Assembly: GCA_028279725.1 (NCBI GenBank)
Contig: JANQNE010000010.1
Span: forward strand, 150,012 to 214,011
Reading direction: 5' to 3'
Length of the DNA stretch: 64,000 nt
DNA from: Candidatus Nanoarchaeia archaeon
GTDB taxonomy: Archaea > Nanobdellota > Nanobdellia > Woesearchaeales > JANQNE01
Of the stretch, positions 25,143-34,200 are shown piece by piece; within the stretch, counting starts at the first letter, position 1, and each line of letters begins with the position of its first letter. The notes under the pieces were generated by a model. It ran no database searches. It was not told where the DNA came from and worked only from the letters and a program-made list of their open reading frames with translations. A program made the position numbers and the translations under genes.

Positions 25143-25565
25143 ATGGTTTTGGATAGGAAAGATTCATCAATTATAAGCCAATTGAAACAAAATTCAAGGA
25201 TGCCAATAAGGGACATAGCAAAGAAGACTAACCTGCGTCCTTCAACTGTTCACAAAAGGATCCAGGATCTCATAAAAAACAACACCATAGAAAAGTTCAC
25301 AGTAAAGCTTGACAACAAAGCGATCGATGAAAATTTCATAGTTTTCATGCAGATAAAGTCAAACAAAGAGATACCAAACACAATCTTCAGCAACAAACAT
25401 GTAAAAGAAGTGTTTGGAATAACCGGAGACTATGATCTTATACTAAAACTAAAGTTCAGCAGTATTGAAGAGTTCAACAACTACATAATAAAGCTAAGAA
25501 AGCAGCAGAACATCACAACAACTCAGACAATGGTGGTTACAACTCAAATAAAAGAGGAAATATAG
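25143..25565 (+). CDS. Lrp/AsnC-family transcription regulator (140 aa)
   Basis: The protein starts MVLDRKDSSIISQLKQNSRM with the Lrp winged helix (MPIRDIAKKTNLRPSTVHKRIQDL, residues ~19-42) and a C-terminal ligand-binding RAM domain (FGITGDYDLILKLKFSSIEEF). ATG 25143 is preferred to an in-frame upstream start at 25095, because that lies inside the operator and before the TATA box. Family members form octamers and sense amino acids or related metabolites. Divergence from ahcY over a shared palindrome suggests control of the SAM cycle, perhaps by methionine or homocysteine; the ligand is inferred. Confidence 0.88.
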   Translation: MVLDRKDSSIISQLKQNSRMPIRDIAKKTNLRPSTVHKRIQDLIKNNTIEKFTVKLDNKAIDENFIVFMQIKSNKEIPNTIFSNKHVKEVFGITGDYDLILKLKFSSIEEFNNYIIKLRKQQNITTTQTMVVTTQIKEEI

Positions 25566-25579
25566 GGGCCAGGGCACAA

Positions 25580-25609
25580 TAATCTAACACCCCCCAACAC
25601 GTTAGATTA
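25580..25609. terminator. Hairpin between convergent genes
   Basis: TAATCTAAC (25580-25588) and GTTAGATTA (25601-25609) form a perfect 9-bp stem with a 12-nt C-rich loop, 15 bp after the Lrp stop. A candidate transcript end or RNA element. Confidence 0.4.
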
Positions 25610-25650
25610 ATTCTAAAAAAAGCCTTGGTTTTTATTTTCCTTTTTGATAA

Positions 25651-25743
25651 AACATAACACCAGGCGAAGTTTTCTAAAGAACCACTTTAATAAGATAAAT
25701 CTGTTTCTCCAACAATAAAACATCTGACGAAGCGTGTTATGTT
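25651..25743. repeat. 10-bp inverted repeat bounding 73 bp
   Basis: AACATAACAC (25651-25660) and GTGTTATGTT (25734-25743) are perfect inverted arms in the gap between Lrp and the DUF523 gene. Inside, TAAAACAT and CGAAG each occur twice. No gene is visible. It could be a small mobile element remnant or a structured RNA. Confidence 0.35.
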
Positions 25744-25747
25744 TATT

Positions 25748-26193
25748 CTAGAAATCTTCTTCTGTCTTGACAATAATCCCGTTCTGCTTAAGTAATGCTG
25801 TAGTAACTCCATCCCCTTCTTTCAACTCTCCTTTAAAACTTCCATCATAGATCTTGCCGCAGCCGCATGAAGGACTCTTCTGTTTCAGTATAGCTTCTTT
25901 AACATCATACAATTTAGCTATCTTCAATGTCTCTTCAGCCCCACGAACAAAATTCTCACTAACATCATTCCCAGACTTCTCTTCAACTTTAGAGATTCCA
26001 TCCAATACATTCAGCCCATCTCCATTCTTGATCTCAGAATTAGGCCTGGGAGTGGGTTGTCCTCCTAATTGTTCAGGACATACAGGAATCAGACTCTCTC
26101 TCTCTCAGCCAGCTCAATAATCTTTTCATTAGGTTTGCTCTTTCCGTCATATCTGCACTTAACTCCCAGCAAACATGCACTTACTAATTTCAT
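25748..26193 (-). pseudogene. DUF523 family gene with a frameshift in a GA microsatellite
   Basis: From ATG 26193 the frame reads MKLVSACLLGVKCRYDGKSK, the typical DUF523 (YbbK) start with conserved Cys, then runs into TGA at 26089-26091 just after a (CT)6C tract at 26094-26106. The other frame continues LIPVCPEQLGGQPTPRPNSE and, to the stop at 25748, SPSCGCG and the family end. Removing one GA unit would join the two parts into a normal ~147-residue protein reading ERES. The start overlaps the stop of the PfkB kinase (ATGA). This is either a disrupted gene, a phase-variable switch, or an assembly indel. Function of DUF523 is unknown; its CxxxC-type motifs suggest metal or thiol chemistry. 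Confidence 0.85.
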
Positions 26194-27173
26194 CCTTTAA
26201 CTATCCTCTCAACTTCTTTATCATCTATACTATCAAGTCTTGCTCCGACCCTCTCAACAACTCTGGCTGCAAAATAGCTTCCAAGATCACCACAAACTTT
26301 CATACCATAACCTTTACTCAATCCATAAAGAAATCCAGCTGCATACATATCTCCTGCTCCTGTTGTATCTACTGCCCTAGCCTTAACGCCTTCTATCTTA
26401 TACACATCATCTCCTTTTTTCACTAATGATCCATCTTTCCCTATCTTGACTACAACGATATCAGCAGTCTTTCCGATCTCATTAAGAGCCTCAACACCTT
26501 CTTTCCCAGTAAAAGCTTTAGCTTCCTCTTCATTTGCAAAGACAATGTCTGCATATCTCCCTATTATTTCTTCAACATCTTTTTTATTCCTGGAAACAAC
26601 ACCAGGATCTCCAAGATCTATAGATATCTTAACTCCATTTTTCTTTGCAAACTCGATAGCATGCATAGAAACATCTCTTAAGTTCTTATCTTCCAGCTGA
26701 TATCCTTCAACATGTATTATCTTGCTGTCCTTTATATCATCAAAAAAAAGATCTTCTTTAGCTAAGTTGATAGAAGCACCAAGATGCACAGCAAAAGTCC
26801 TCTCACTGTCAGGTGTTATGAAAGTGATAGCATGTCCAGTCATATCTTTATCACATCTTGCCAGATTGCTCTTTACCTTTCCCTTGACAATCTTCTCTTC
26901 ATATATATCTCCATGCTTGTCCTTTCCAACCTTGCCGCAGAATACAACACTCCCGCCAAGCAAAGAAACACCATACAATGTATTTGCACTGCTTCCCCCT
27001 GGTGCAAGTTTGATCTTATGTTTCTCCAGTTTCTTGAGTAGCTCTTTAGACTCTTCCCCTTTTATCATATGGAACTGCCCTTTGTTGAGATCAAGCTCTA
27101 CAAATTCATCATCTCTTATCTCTATAAGAAAATCCATTAAAGCATTGCCGATCCCAAAAATATCATATTTCAT
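26190..27173 (-). CDS. PfkB-family kinase, adenosine-kinase-like
   Basis: A 327-residue ribokinase-fold enzyme. The N-terminal GIGNALMDFLIEI, the substrate signature GGSSANTLYGVSLLGG, and the ATP-site signature DTTGAGDMYAAGFLYG with its catalytic Asp are all present. GNALMD and the SANT segment resemble adenosine kinases from archaea and eukaryotes, which turn adenosine into AMP. This fits the close ahcY gene, as both would remove SAH breakdown products; other sugar or nucleoside substrates remain possible. No SD; a T/A-rich box (TTTTTTAAATAATA near 27200) lies ~27 bp upstream, so the mRNA is probably leaderless. The stop overlaps the DUF523 start. Confidence 0.85.
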   Translation of the reverse strand: MKYDIFGIGNALMDFLIEIRDDEFVELDLNKGQFHMIKGEESKELLKKLEKHKIKLAPGGSSANTLYGVSLLGGSVVFCGKVGKDKHGDIYEEKIVKGKVKSNLARCDKDMTGHAITFITPDSERTFAVHLGASINLAKEDLFFDDIKDSKIIHVEGYQLEDKNLRDVSMHAIEFAKKNGVKISIDLGDPGVVSRNKKDVEEIIGRYADIVFANEEEAKAFTGKEGVEALNEIGKTADIVVVKIGKDGSLVKKGDDVYKIEGVKARAVDTTGAGDMYAAGFLYGLSKGYGMKVCGDLGSYFAARVVERVGARLDSIDDKEVERIVKG

Positions 27174-27219
27174 TTTAATCAGCAGTTAATTGCTTATTAT
27201 TTAAAAAACTTTAGAAAAC

Positions 27220-27339
27220 TTATTCGTCTTCTTCCTCGTCGCCTGCTCTCATCTCTTCAGCATACAACTCTTCATCAGTCTTTTCTTCCTCTTCTAGAAC
27301 TTCACCATACTCTTCATCATCACTAAATTCTTCATCCAT
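27220..27339 (-). CDS. Small acidic protein (39 aa)
   Basis: The frame from ATG 27339 to TAA 27220 codes for 39 residues, of which more than half are Glu or Asp (starts MDEEFSDDEEYGE, ends GDEEEDE). SD GAGGTG lies 7 nt before the ATG and a TATA-like TTTAAATC further upstream. Placement between promoter-like sequences and the good SD argue it is real. No family is recognised; such peptides can buffer basic proteins, act as charged tails or bind metal ions. It follows the PLD lipoprotein gene on the same strand. Confidence 0.6.
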   Translation of the reverse strand: MDEEFSDDEEYGEVLEEEEKTDEELYAEEMRAGDEEEDE

Positions 27340-27385
27340 GCTATCACACCTCTATTAATGATTTAAAATAGAATTACCAGCTTAT

Positions 27386-28774
27386 TTATATAGCTTTCGT
27401 CACGATCCATCCATCTTCATCATTGACGTTATCAAAACTTTTTCTTTTTATCATCTCTCCAGCTTTTGCTTCAATTTCCCAAACACCTTCATAAGCCGCA
27501 TAGTCTTTCTGCTCTAATCCCTTATCCTTTAATATTATGATTCCATCAGAATTTTTCAGACTAAACTTTGGATATACAACCAAACTTCCATTAGCTTTAA
27601 TCTCCCCATACAACACATCCATATTTTTTCCATCAGATATCCTCCAGTAATCAACATCAATACTCTCATTAGTCGGATTGAACAGCTTGACATACTCAAT
27701 CCCTTCATCCTTTCCAGGAGCATCATAATAAACTTCAGATATAACTATATCTTCAACTTCCAAAACTTCTTCAACCAATTCATCGCTGAAATTCCACACA
27801 CTCCAAAACTCATCAACAAACTTCCCAGCTATCATCTCATCATAAACAATCAAAACATTTTCATCATTCCTCATATCTCCACTTTTTGTAGGATTAAAGC
27901 TTCCTGTAACTACAATTTTCTCATCGATAATAAACACCTTATGGTGAAGATTATATGGATTCTCATCAGTCTTAACATCAGCTCCCTGGTACTTAAGAAG
28001 ACCATACATAGAGTCCTTTAGATTCCTCTTCTCAAATACACCTTTAACTTCTTTCCCTTCGTATTTTTTAAGAGCAACATACTTTCCTATCCTTTCATTA
28101 GTAAAGCTAAATGTCATGAAATAAACGCTTTCTTCAGCATTATTTATCACATCACTGACCCTATCAGCGCAAAAATCCTCAGGACAGAAATAATTTTCAA
28201 TCTTTACTCCATTATAATACACTACAGGATATCTTACATTTCTTCCTTTCCCGAACTCCCCATTCCAGAGCTCACTAAACTCACTTTCAAAATTCTTAGC
28301 AAGATACTTAGAATATGCTATCACAAGATTATTATTGTTATAATAAGCTCCTCTTTCAGTTGGATTAAAACTTCCAGTACTTATTCCAATCTTATCAACA
28401 ACACAGAACTTATTATGGCTCAACTGGTTAGAGTTATCTTTTCTTACAAAACTATAGCTTTCAACATGTTCATAATTATGATCATCCACAACAACCTTGA
28501 CATCAATCTCTTTGCTTTTATTCTCCAATACAGAAATAACCCCCTCTAACCTAAGATCAAACAACCCACAATGAACACTTTTATTTGCAGAATTTATAAA
28601 ATCAACAAGTTCTTTTTCACATTCATCTTTTGGACAGAAATAAACTTCAATCTCTCTGCTATTGCTTTCAACTATCTTCTTCTCACTTATCTCTTCAACT
28701 TCTTTTATCAGGTTAGAAGTTATTTCACATCCAGAGATCAGAACTAAAATAAAAAGAAACAGAATCCGCTTCAC
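27386..28774 (-). CDS. Secreted lipoprotein with two phospholipase D motifs and a lamin-tail domain (462 aa)
   Basis: Residues 1-16 are a signal with a lipobox (LVLISGC), so the protein is probably anchored by a lipid on Cys16. Two HKD motifs are complete: HNKFCVVDKIGISTGSFN and HHKVFIIDEKIVVTGSFN, each HxKx4Dx6GSxN, as in PLD-family nucleases and phosphatases that use two motifs for one active site. The C-terminal third (IVISEVYYDAPG; YVKLFNPTNESID; DGIIILKDKG) matches a lamin-tail (LTD) domain seen in secreted nucleases. A role in cutting environmental or host DNA is inferred. It starts at GTG 28774, right after the Ncs6-like gene, with SD-like GGGGATC. Confidence 0.85.
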   Translation of the reverse strand: MKRILFLFILVLISGCEITSNLIKEVEEISEKKIVESNSREIEVYFCPKDECEKELVDFINSANKSVHCGLFDLRLEGVISVLENKSKEIDVKVVVDDHNYEHVESYSFVRKDNSNQLSHNKFCVVDKIGISTGSFNPTERGAYYNNNNLVIAYSKYLAKNFESEFSELWNGEFGKGRNVRYPVVYYNGVKIENYFCPEDFCADRVSDVINNAEESVYFMTFSFTNERIGKYVALKKYEGKEVKGVFEKRNLKDSMYGLLKYQGADVKTDENPYNLHHKVFIIDEKIVVTGSFNPTKSGDMRNDENVLIVYDEMIAGKFVDEFWSVWNFSDELVEEVLEVEDIVISEVYYDAPGKDEGIEYVKLFNPTNESIDVDYWRISDGKNMDVLYGEIKANGSLVVYPKFSLKNSDGIIILKDKGLEQKDYAAYEGVWEIEAKAGEMIKRKSFDNVNDEDGWIVTKAI

Positions 28775-29317
28775 TTAGATCCCCATCTTTCCCAAAGCAA
28801 TAGCACTGTTCAGCAGCTTTTCCTTTGTATCAGGATATCTTTCAGCCATATACTCTACCATCTCAACAATATTCTTGTCTTTTTTGTTAGGAACAAACTT
28901 AATCTTCTTTATTTTTGAGAAATTCTTCAGATCTTCATCACTTACAACCTTCAGCAGCTTAACTACTTTCTTATCCTTCTTCTCTTTCTTTCCATCAAAG
29001 AAATTCTTAAGGAAATTTATGATCTCATCATCCATCGTCCAGTTAACAACGATCTTATCTATCTTGTTCTTCTTGATAAATTCCTTATTCACTGCCTTTC
29101 TCTTGAATATCTTCACAGGAAGACCTTTTATTATATCCTTCAGCACCAGTTCAGCCAGATCTCCTTGTACCAATATCTTATCTCCTTTGCTGAAAAGCTT
29201 ATTTATCCTGGCATTCTTCCTTATTCTTTTCTCTATTATCCTGCAGAAGCACCCGTCACAGAGCTTTTCCTTCTTATACTCCAATTTTCCCTTCTTTCCA
29301 CATATACTGCATGTCAT
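28775..29317 (-). CDS. Ncs6/TtcA-like protein lacking the PP-loop (180 aa)
   Basis: The N-terminus MTCSICGKKGKLEYKKEKLC followed by CFCRIIEKRIRKN matches the zinc finger and first helix of archaeal Ncs6/TtuA tRNA 2-thiolation enzymes, and YPDTKEKLLNSAIALGKM resembles their middle helix region. The ATP-binding PP-loop (SGGxDS) is absent: after KGDKILVQGD the sequence continues without it. So it may be a degenerate paralog, a partner subunit, or an RNA-binding relative. ATG 29317 is preferred to GTG 29329: the TATA CTTTAAATAA (29339-29348) is 26 bp upstream, giving a leaderless start. Function unknown; co-transcribed with the PLD lipoprotein. Confidence 0.55.
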   Translation of the reverse strand: MTCSICGKKGKLEYKKEKLCDGCFCRIIEKRIRKNARINKLFSKGDKILVQGDLAELVLKDIIKGLPVKIFKRKAVNKEFIKKNKIDKIVVNWTMDDEIINFLKNFFDGKKEKKDKKVVKLLKVVSDEDLKNFSKIKKIKFVPNKKDKNIVEMVEYMAERYPDTKEKLLNSAIALGKMGI

Positions 29318-29412
29318 GATTCCTTTCACACATACCTCTTATTTAAAGATTTGTAGCCAAAATCCTCAAATTTTGACACCACCTAGTTACTACTCTAGAA
29401 TACTCCTAAAAT

Positions 29413-29430
29413 CGAAAGGTTTATATATTT
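29413..29430. promoter_or_regulatory. Strong promoter, probably bidirectional
   Basis: CGAAAGG plus TTTATATATTT (TATA at 29420-29430) is a full BRE/TATA promoter on the plus strand; it predicts an RNA starting near 29450. The same A/T core reads TATATAAA on the minus strand and could serve the Ncs6-like/PLD genes as a second promoter. Confidence 0.55.
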
Positions 29431-29449
29431 GTTATATCAATAATACTTG

Positions 29450-29560
29450 TGAATAGAATAGCTTCTGGGGAGTGCAAACTTTCTAGAGGTTAAATCTATC
29501 ACCTCTTTTTCCCCAGGGAAGGTTTTCGGATCTTCCATGGGGTTTTATGATCATTTTTTC
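29450..29560 (+). ncRNA. Candidate structured small RNA
   Basis: About 110 nt lie between the promoter at 29420 and a T6 run at 29554-29559. No open frame is present. Fold 1 has stem CTGGGGA/TCCCCAG (29465-29471, 29510-29516) enclosing stem AGAGGT/ACCTCT (29485-29490, 29501-29506). Fold 2 reuses CCCCA (29511-29515) with TGGGG (29538-29542), continuing to GGAAG/CTTCC (29517-29521, 29532-29536), just before the T-rich end. The two folds cannot form together. It does not look like tRNA, 5S, SRP or RNase P RNA. It ends against the 3' end of the convergent Lon-like gene. Confidence 0.45.
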
Positions 29561-31299
29561 TTTCGCTTCTTTTTTCTCTTTACTTTTCTGTCTCTCTTAA
29601 TGATCAGAGTTGCAATAACTCCTACCCCTAACCCTATAAAGAACAAAGCAACTTTCTCAACATCAACATAATCCATAACATCAAATCTCTTTTCTTTAAA
29701 ATATATATCAAGACTGCTCAGCTCCAGCGCATATTCCAGATAAAGCAGAGCAGAATACTTATCTTCATCCTTCAATGTCTTTGCATATTCAAAATAACTG
29801 TATCCCACTATTGGAAATACTCCTTTTTTGATCTCTTTTATGATATTCTTTTCAACAACTTTTATCTTATTCTCAATCAGCTCATCAATCTTATCTTCTT
29901 CAACACCTATCACACTCAATACAAGATCAGCTTCAGCCTTCGCTTTGCTTGCCTTGAACAGACAAAGATCATACTCTTCATTCCTAAGGTCTTTATATGC
30001 ATAATCAACCTCTTTTTTCATCTCTTCCAGTATATTCGGAAAGAATATCCTTGCATACTGGTATCTTTCTTCTGCTTCCCCAATCTTGTTCAAACATGAA
30101 TCCTTCAGCTTCTCAACTCCAAGATCAAACTTTTTCCCTCCTTTCCCAAAAAACTCACTCCATGAACCAGCACTATAAAGTCTTTCAATAGCATATCCTA
30201 AATCATATATATAACTCTCATTCTTTATGAACTTCTCTTGGCTTTTTGTCAGATATTCTTTAGTTTCCTTTATCCTCTCTTTTACTATCATATAGGCTTC
30301 GAGATCAGTTATAGTCTCTTTGCTTTTCCCATCGACCATTTCATCAAATTCCTTGATTTCTTTCATCAGTTCTTCTATTTTCTCAAAATAATCTTCCTCG
30401 GCCATATCCTCCAAAACCAAGATCAGATATCTAAACCTTACATTTGCTCCAAAACAATAGCTTGCCGAAGAATAATAAGTCCCATTCTCAAAAGCTTCCT
30501 CCCCTTTATTGCTAAGATTAATAGCGATCTTATTATCTTTTATAAAAGACTCATTGACAAGATCATTATCAACAATATCATACTTTGACATCTCTCTTTG
30601 AAGATCTTTGTTCTTATCACACAGCATCTCAGCCAGATACTTCATGGTATTCTTGTACTCATCACCTATAACAAGCTCTCCATCAGTTTCTTCCCACACT
30701 AATCCGCTGTATTCATACAACGCTTCTCCTAGATCATCAACTCTTGCAACACTTATGTTAAAATCATCTAGGCTTTCATTACTGTCATTTAATTTGATCT
30801 CCTGATTTGGTATGATTACTTTACTGATACCATTCTCAGATGCAGCATCTATCTTCTCCTTCAGCCCGGCTACAGATCCTATGATCCCTCCTGAATTTAT
30901 AGTTCCAGTCATAGCTATACCTTCTTTTATCTCTTTTCCTTTCAGCATAGTTGCAGTAAGAACAGCTATCGCTCCCCCTGCACTTGGCCCCCCGATTATT
31001 CCGCTCTCACCTCTGATAGTATAGAAAAAATCATACTCACTGCAGTCCATATCCAAGAAATCACATGTTATCTCCTTCGCAAACCTTGTGCTTATCTGTG
31101 TATCAATCTTAGTTATTGGATATGTATCTATAAACACCCTTCCATTACCTTCTCTTATATCTAGATATAGGTCAGCCATACTGCCTGTTATCTCTCCATC
31201 GCTTGTCTCAGAGACAGCCAGTAGCTTCATATGTCCTTCTTCTCCAAAAACTGCCGGAATTAACACCAGCATAGCCAAAAATAGAACTATCTTTTTCAT
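29551..31299 (-). CDS. Secreted Lon-like (S16) serine protease without ATPase domain, membrane-anchored (582 aa)
   Basis: Signal peptide 1-19 (MKKIVLFLAMLVLIPAVFG). Residues ~25-200 form a Lon proteolytic domain: the nucleophile Ser in GIIGGPSAGGAIAVL and the Lys in GSVAGLKEKIDAA give the Ser-Lys dyad. There is no AAA+ domain, so it would act outside the cell without ATP, like predicted archaeal secreted Lon-type proteases. Residues ~215-540 are helical and Lys/Glu-rich; a membrane helix (~548-567) and a very basic end (RKVKRKKKRKKK) anchor it. ATG overlaps the stop of the 1970-aa surface protein (ATGA), so the two are translated together; processing of surface proteins is a sensible inference. 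Confidence 0.83.
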   Translation of the reverse strand: MKKIVLFLAMLVLIPAVFGEEGHMKLLAVSETSDGEITGSMADLYLDIREGNGRVFIDTYPITKIDTQISTRFAKEITCDFLDMDCSEYDFFYTIRGESGIIGGPSAGGAIAVLTATMLKGKEIKEGIAMTGTINSGGIIGSVAGLKEKIDAASENGISKVIIPNQEIKLNDSNESLDDFNISVARVDDLGEALYEYSGLVWEETDGELVIGDEYKNTMKYLAEMLCDKNKDLQREMSKYDIVDNDLVNESFIKDNKIAINLSNKGEEAFENGTYYSSASYCFGANVRFRYLILVLEDMAEEDYFEKIEELMKEIKEFDEMVDGKSKETITDLEAYMIVKERIKETKEYLTKSQEKFIKNESYIYDLGYAIERLYSAGSWSEFFGKGGKKFDLGVEKLKDSCLNKIGEAEERYQYARIFFPNILEEMKKEVDYAYKDLRNEEYDLCLFKASKAKAEADLVLSVIGVEEDKIDELIENKIKVVEKNIIKEIKKGVFPIVGYSYFEYAKTLKDEDKYSALLYLEYALELSSLDIYFKEKRFDVMDYVDVEKVALFFIGLGVGVIATLIIKRDRKVKRKKKRKKK

Positions 31300-34200
31300 T
31301 TCTCTAATCTCTTCATACCTTCTCTTACTTTGTCAAAATGTATGACTGTTTTCTGTTTAGCCTTTTGTGCTTTATGGTAATATTTCATTGCTTTATCATA
31401 ATACTTTCTTGCTTTCTTCTCATTTCCTTCTTTCAGCTCTTCATACATCTTTTTATGGTTCTTATTTACTTTCTCTCTGTACTTTATCAGCTTCTCTCTT
31501 TCTTTTATACCTTTCTTTCTACTGACCTTAATACTCTTCCTATGATCCTTCTCCTTCATCTCAGCAGGAGCTTTCTCCTCAACAATCTTTACTACTTTCT
31601 TCCTCTCTTTTGTTATTAGGATTACTAACAGCACAATAACCACACCCATCAGCACCATTGTCCCTATTATCTGAGCTTTATACGACTTCTTAGGTATCCT
31701 TATCTCTTCAACAATCTCCTTCTCCTCTTCATCCTCTTTCTCTTCCAATTCTTCCTTTTCAGCTTCCTCTTCTTCAACAACTTCTTCTATCTTTTCATAT
31801 CCTATAACTCCAAACACAGAGAACCCTTCCAGATAACCAACATAATAATCATACTTGCTGTCACTCCATGAATATTTCGTATCGATCTCTTTCCACTCAC
31901 CATTATATTTCATCAGTATTATTCCGTCATAATCATTATCTTCAGCCCATCCTTTCTCCACTACAAATTCAATTCTCAAATACTCCAAGTCTTCATCACC
32001 AATATTCTCTTTAACGATCTCAAAATATCTATAGATATCATCCAGCCTAGGAACATCTATCTCATCAGGTATTATGACATTAAATGAAACATCCTTTAGT
32101 TCATTATTTGCCATAAAGAATATCCTTGTAACTACTAATTCCCCACCATCAACTTCAATTATATATTCTTTGCCAGGAACTATGTTATAATAAGATGTCA
32201 GCCTGTGCTCTTCATCTCTTCCCACACTGCTTCTTCCTCCACCTCCACCACTAGAACTAGGGCTTCCGCAGTCAGCAGGACAGCTGCTCTGGCTTTCTCC
32301 TGATTCACAGTCTCCATCACCACAGTCAGCTACATTATTTACAGTTAAAGTAACATTATTGCTGTCCACACTTGCTCCAAATCTGTCATATGCAGTAAAC
32401 ACAACATATCCAGTCCCATACCAGTCTTCTTCAGGAGTTAGATTAACTTCACCAGTATCATTATCAACACTCACACGGATCTTAGATGTATTTGCAAATG
32501 TATAATTCAGATCATCCAGGTCAGGATCTGTCAGATAACTTGTAAGATTGAACTTATACATGGTATCTTCACTAAAGCTGATATTATCAATACTCTGATT
32601 CAGAACAGGAGCCCTATTATTGACATTAAACGAGAAGACTATGCTTGTGTTCTCATTTCCTGCACTATCGTTTGCATAACCTCTAAATCCTACACTCTCT
32701 CCATTATCCAGCATACTGGAGCTGATATTTGCTCCGTAAACCCCACCACCATAATTGACTGTACTGTAATTTACCCAGCTTCCGCTCGCATTATGGGCCA
32801 ATAGCACAGTATCTATATTATCATCAGTCCATGTAACATTTAGATAAGTGTTATCATCATTATACACTACAACAGGGCTTGAAGATGGAGATGAGTATGT
32901 TGGGTTTGTATTATCAACAACAAACCAGTCCTGCACTGTTCTGTTATTTCCTACACTGTCTTCAGAATATGCTGTAAGTGTATAGTTTCCGTCTTCATAA
33001 CCACTCACATTTACAGGATCAGTCCAGTTATAGCTTGACTTATTTATGGAACTATTGCTGTCGCTTTGTATCAAAGCACCGCTTGAATTAATTATACTAT
33101 AATTAGACTTCATGATGATCAGATTTGAAGTCTGTATATTCAGGTTAAAGTTAGCATTATAATAATCCTTGCTTGGCTCTATTATCTGCAGTCCTGGAGC
33201 TGAATTGCTTAATGAGAAACTTACATTCAATACACTAAGATGTCCAACAGAATCATTAGCATATACTTTAAATGTATAATTTCCATCAGAAGGATTATTC
33301 AATGAAGTGCTCCATATAGCATCCCAGCTGTCTGTTGAATTCAGAGATCCTCCACCAACAACACTGCTGCTCTTATTTACAATCTCATACCATGCATTAA
33401 CTTCCAAAAGATCAGTTATATTTGTAGCTAACACAACATTCCATCCGACAATATCATCTTGCTGTGGACTCTGTATCGTAACAGCAGGATCTGTTGTATC
33501 CACTTTAAATGTCCTATTTTCAGTAGAATAACTGCAGTTATCAGCAGCCATACTATCATCACATGCTTTAACTCTCCAATACCATACACCATCAGAGAGA
33601 TTCTGAGCAGTCAAAAGATCATATTCTGATACAGAAACATTCTGATTTATATAAAATGAACTAAAGTCATTATCATCATCTATCTCCAGATAATAAGTCA
33701 ATACATCAGCTACATCAACATCATATGAATCTCCCCAATCAAATCCAGGAGTTGTATTTGTTGTATTTGCTTCATCACTCAAGACATTCAACACAACCCT
33801 ATGAGGCCTATCATTGACAGCAGTTATATTCAGTGTTATATTATTGCTCTCAATATAATCCCCTAAACCATCCCATGCTGTAAACACAACATATCTTATC
33901 CCAGTAAAGTTTGATTCAGGTATCAAACTAACATCTCCTGTATTATTATCTATCTGCACACTAACATTCTCAACTGCAGAGCTCGTATAATTAAGATCAA
34001 TTCCTCCATTATAGAAGTAATCAGATAAGTTCACATTTACATTAGTCGTATCTTCAGCCCATGTCTGATTTGGAACTGAAATATTCAATATAGGCAGTGT
34101 CCAATACTCATCACTCCAATTGCTCTTCTCCATTGCACTGTCTACAGACTGCACTCTCCAATAAACTTTGGATGAAGCATCCAATAAGAAGCTTCTTGCA

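Noticed and set aside
29450..29560. Possible tRNA (a T-arm-like GAAGG/TCTTC stem with a TTC in the loop)
   Set aside because: The loop is 8 nt, and no acceptor stem, D-arm or anticodon arm can be placed around it.
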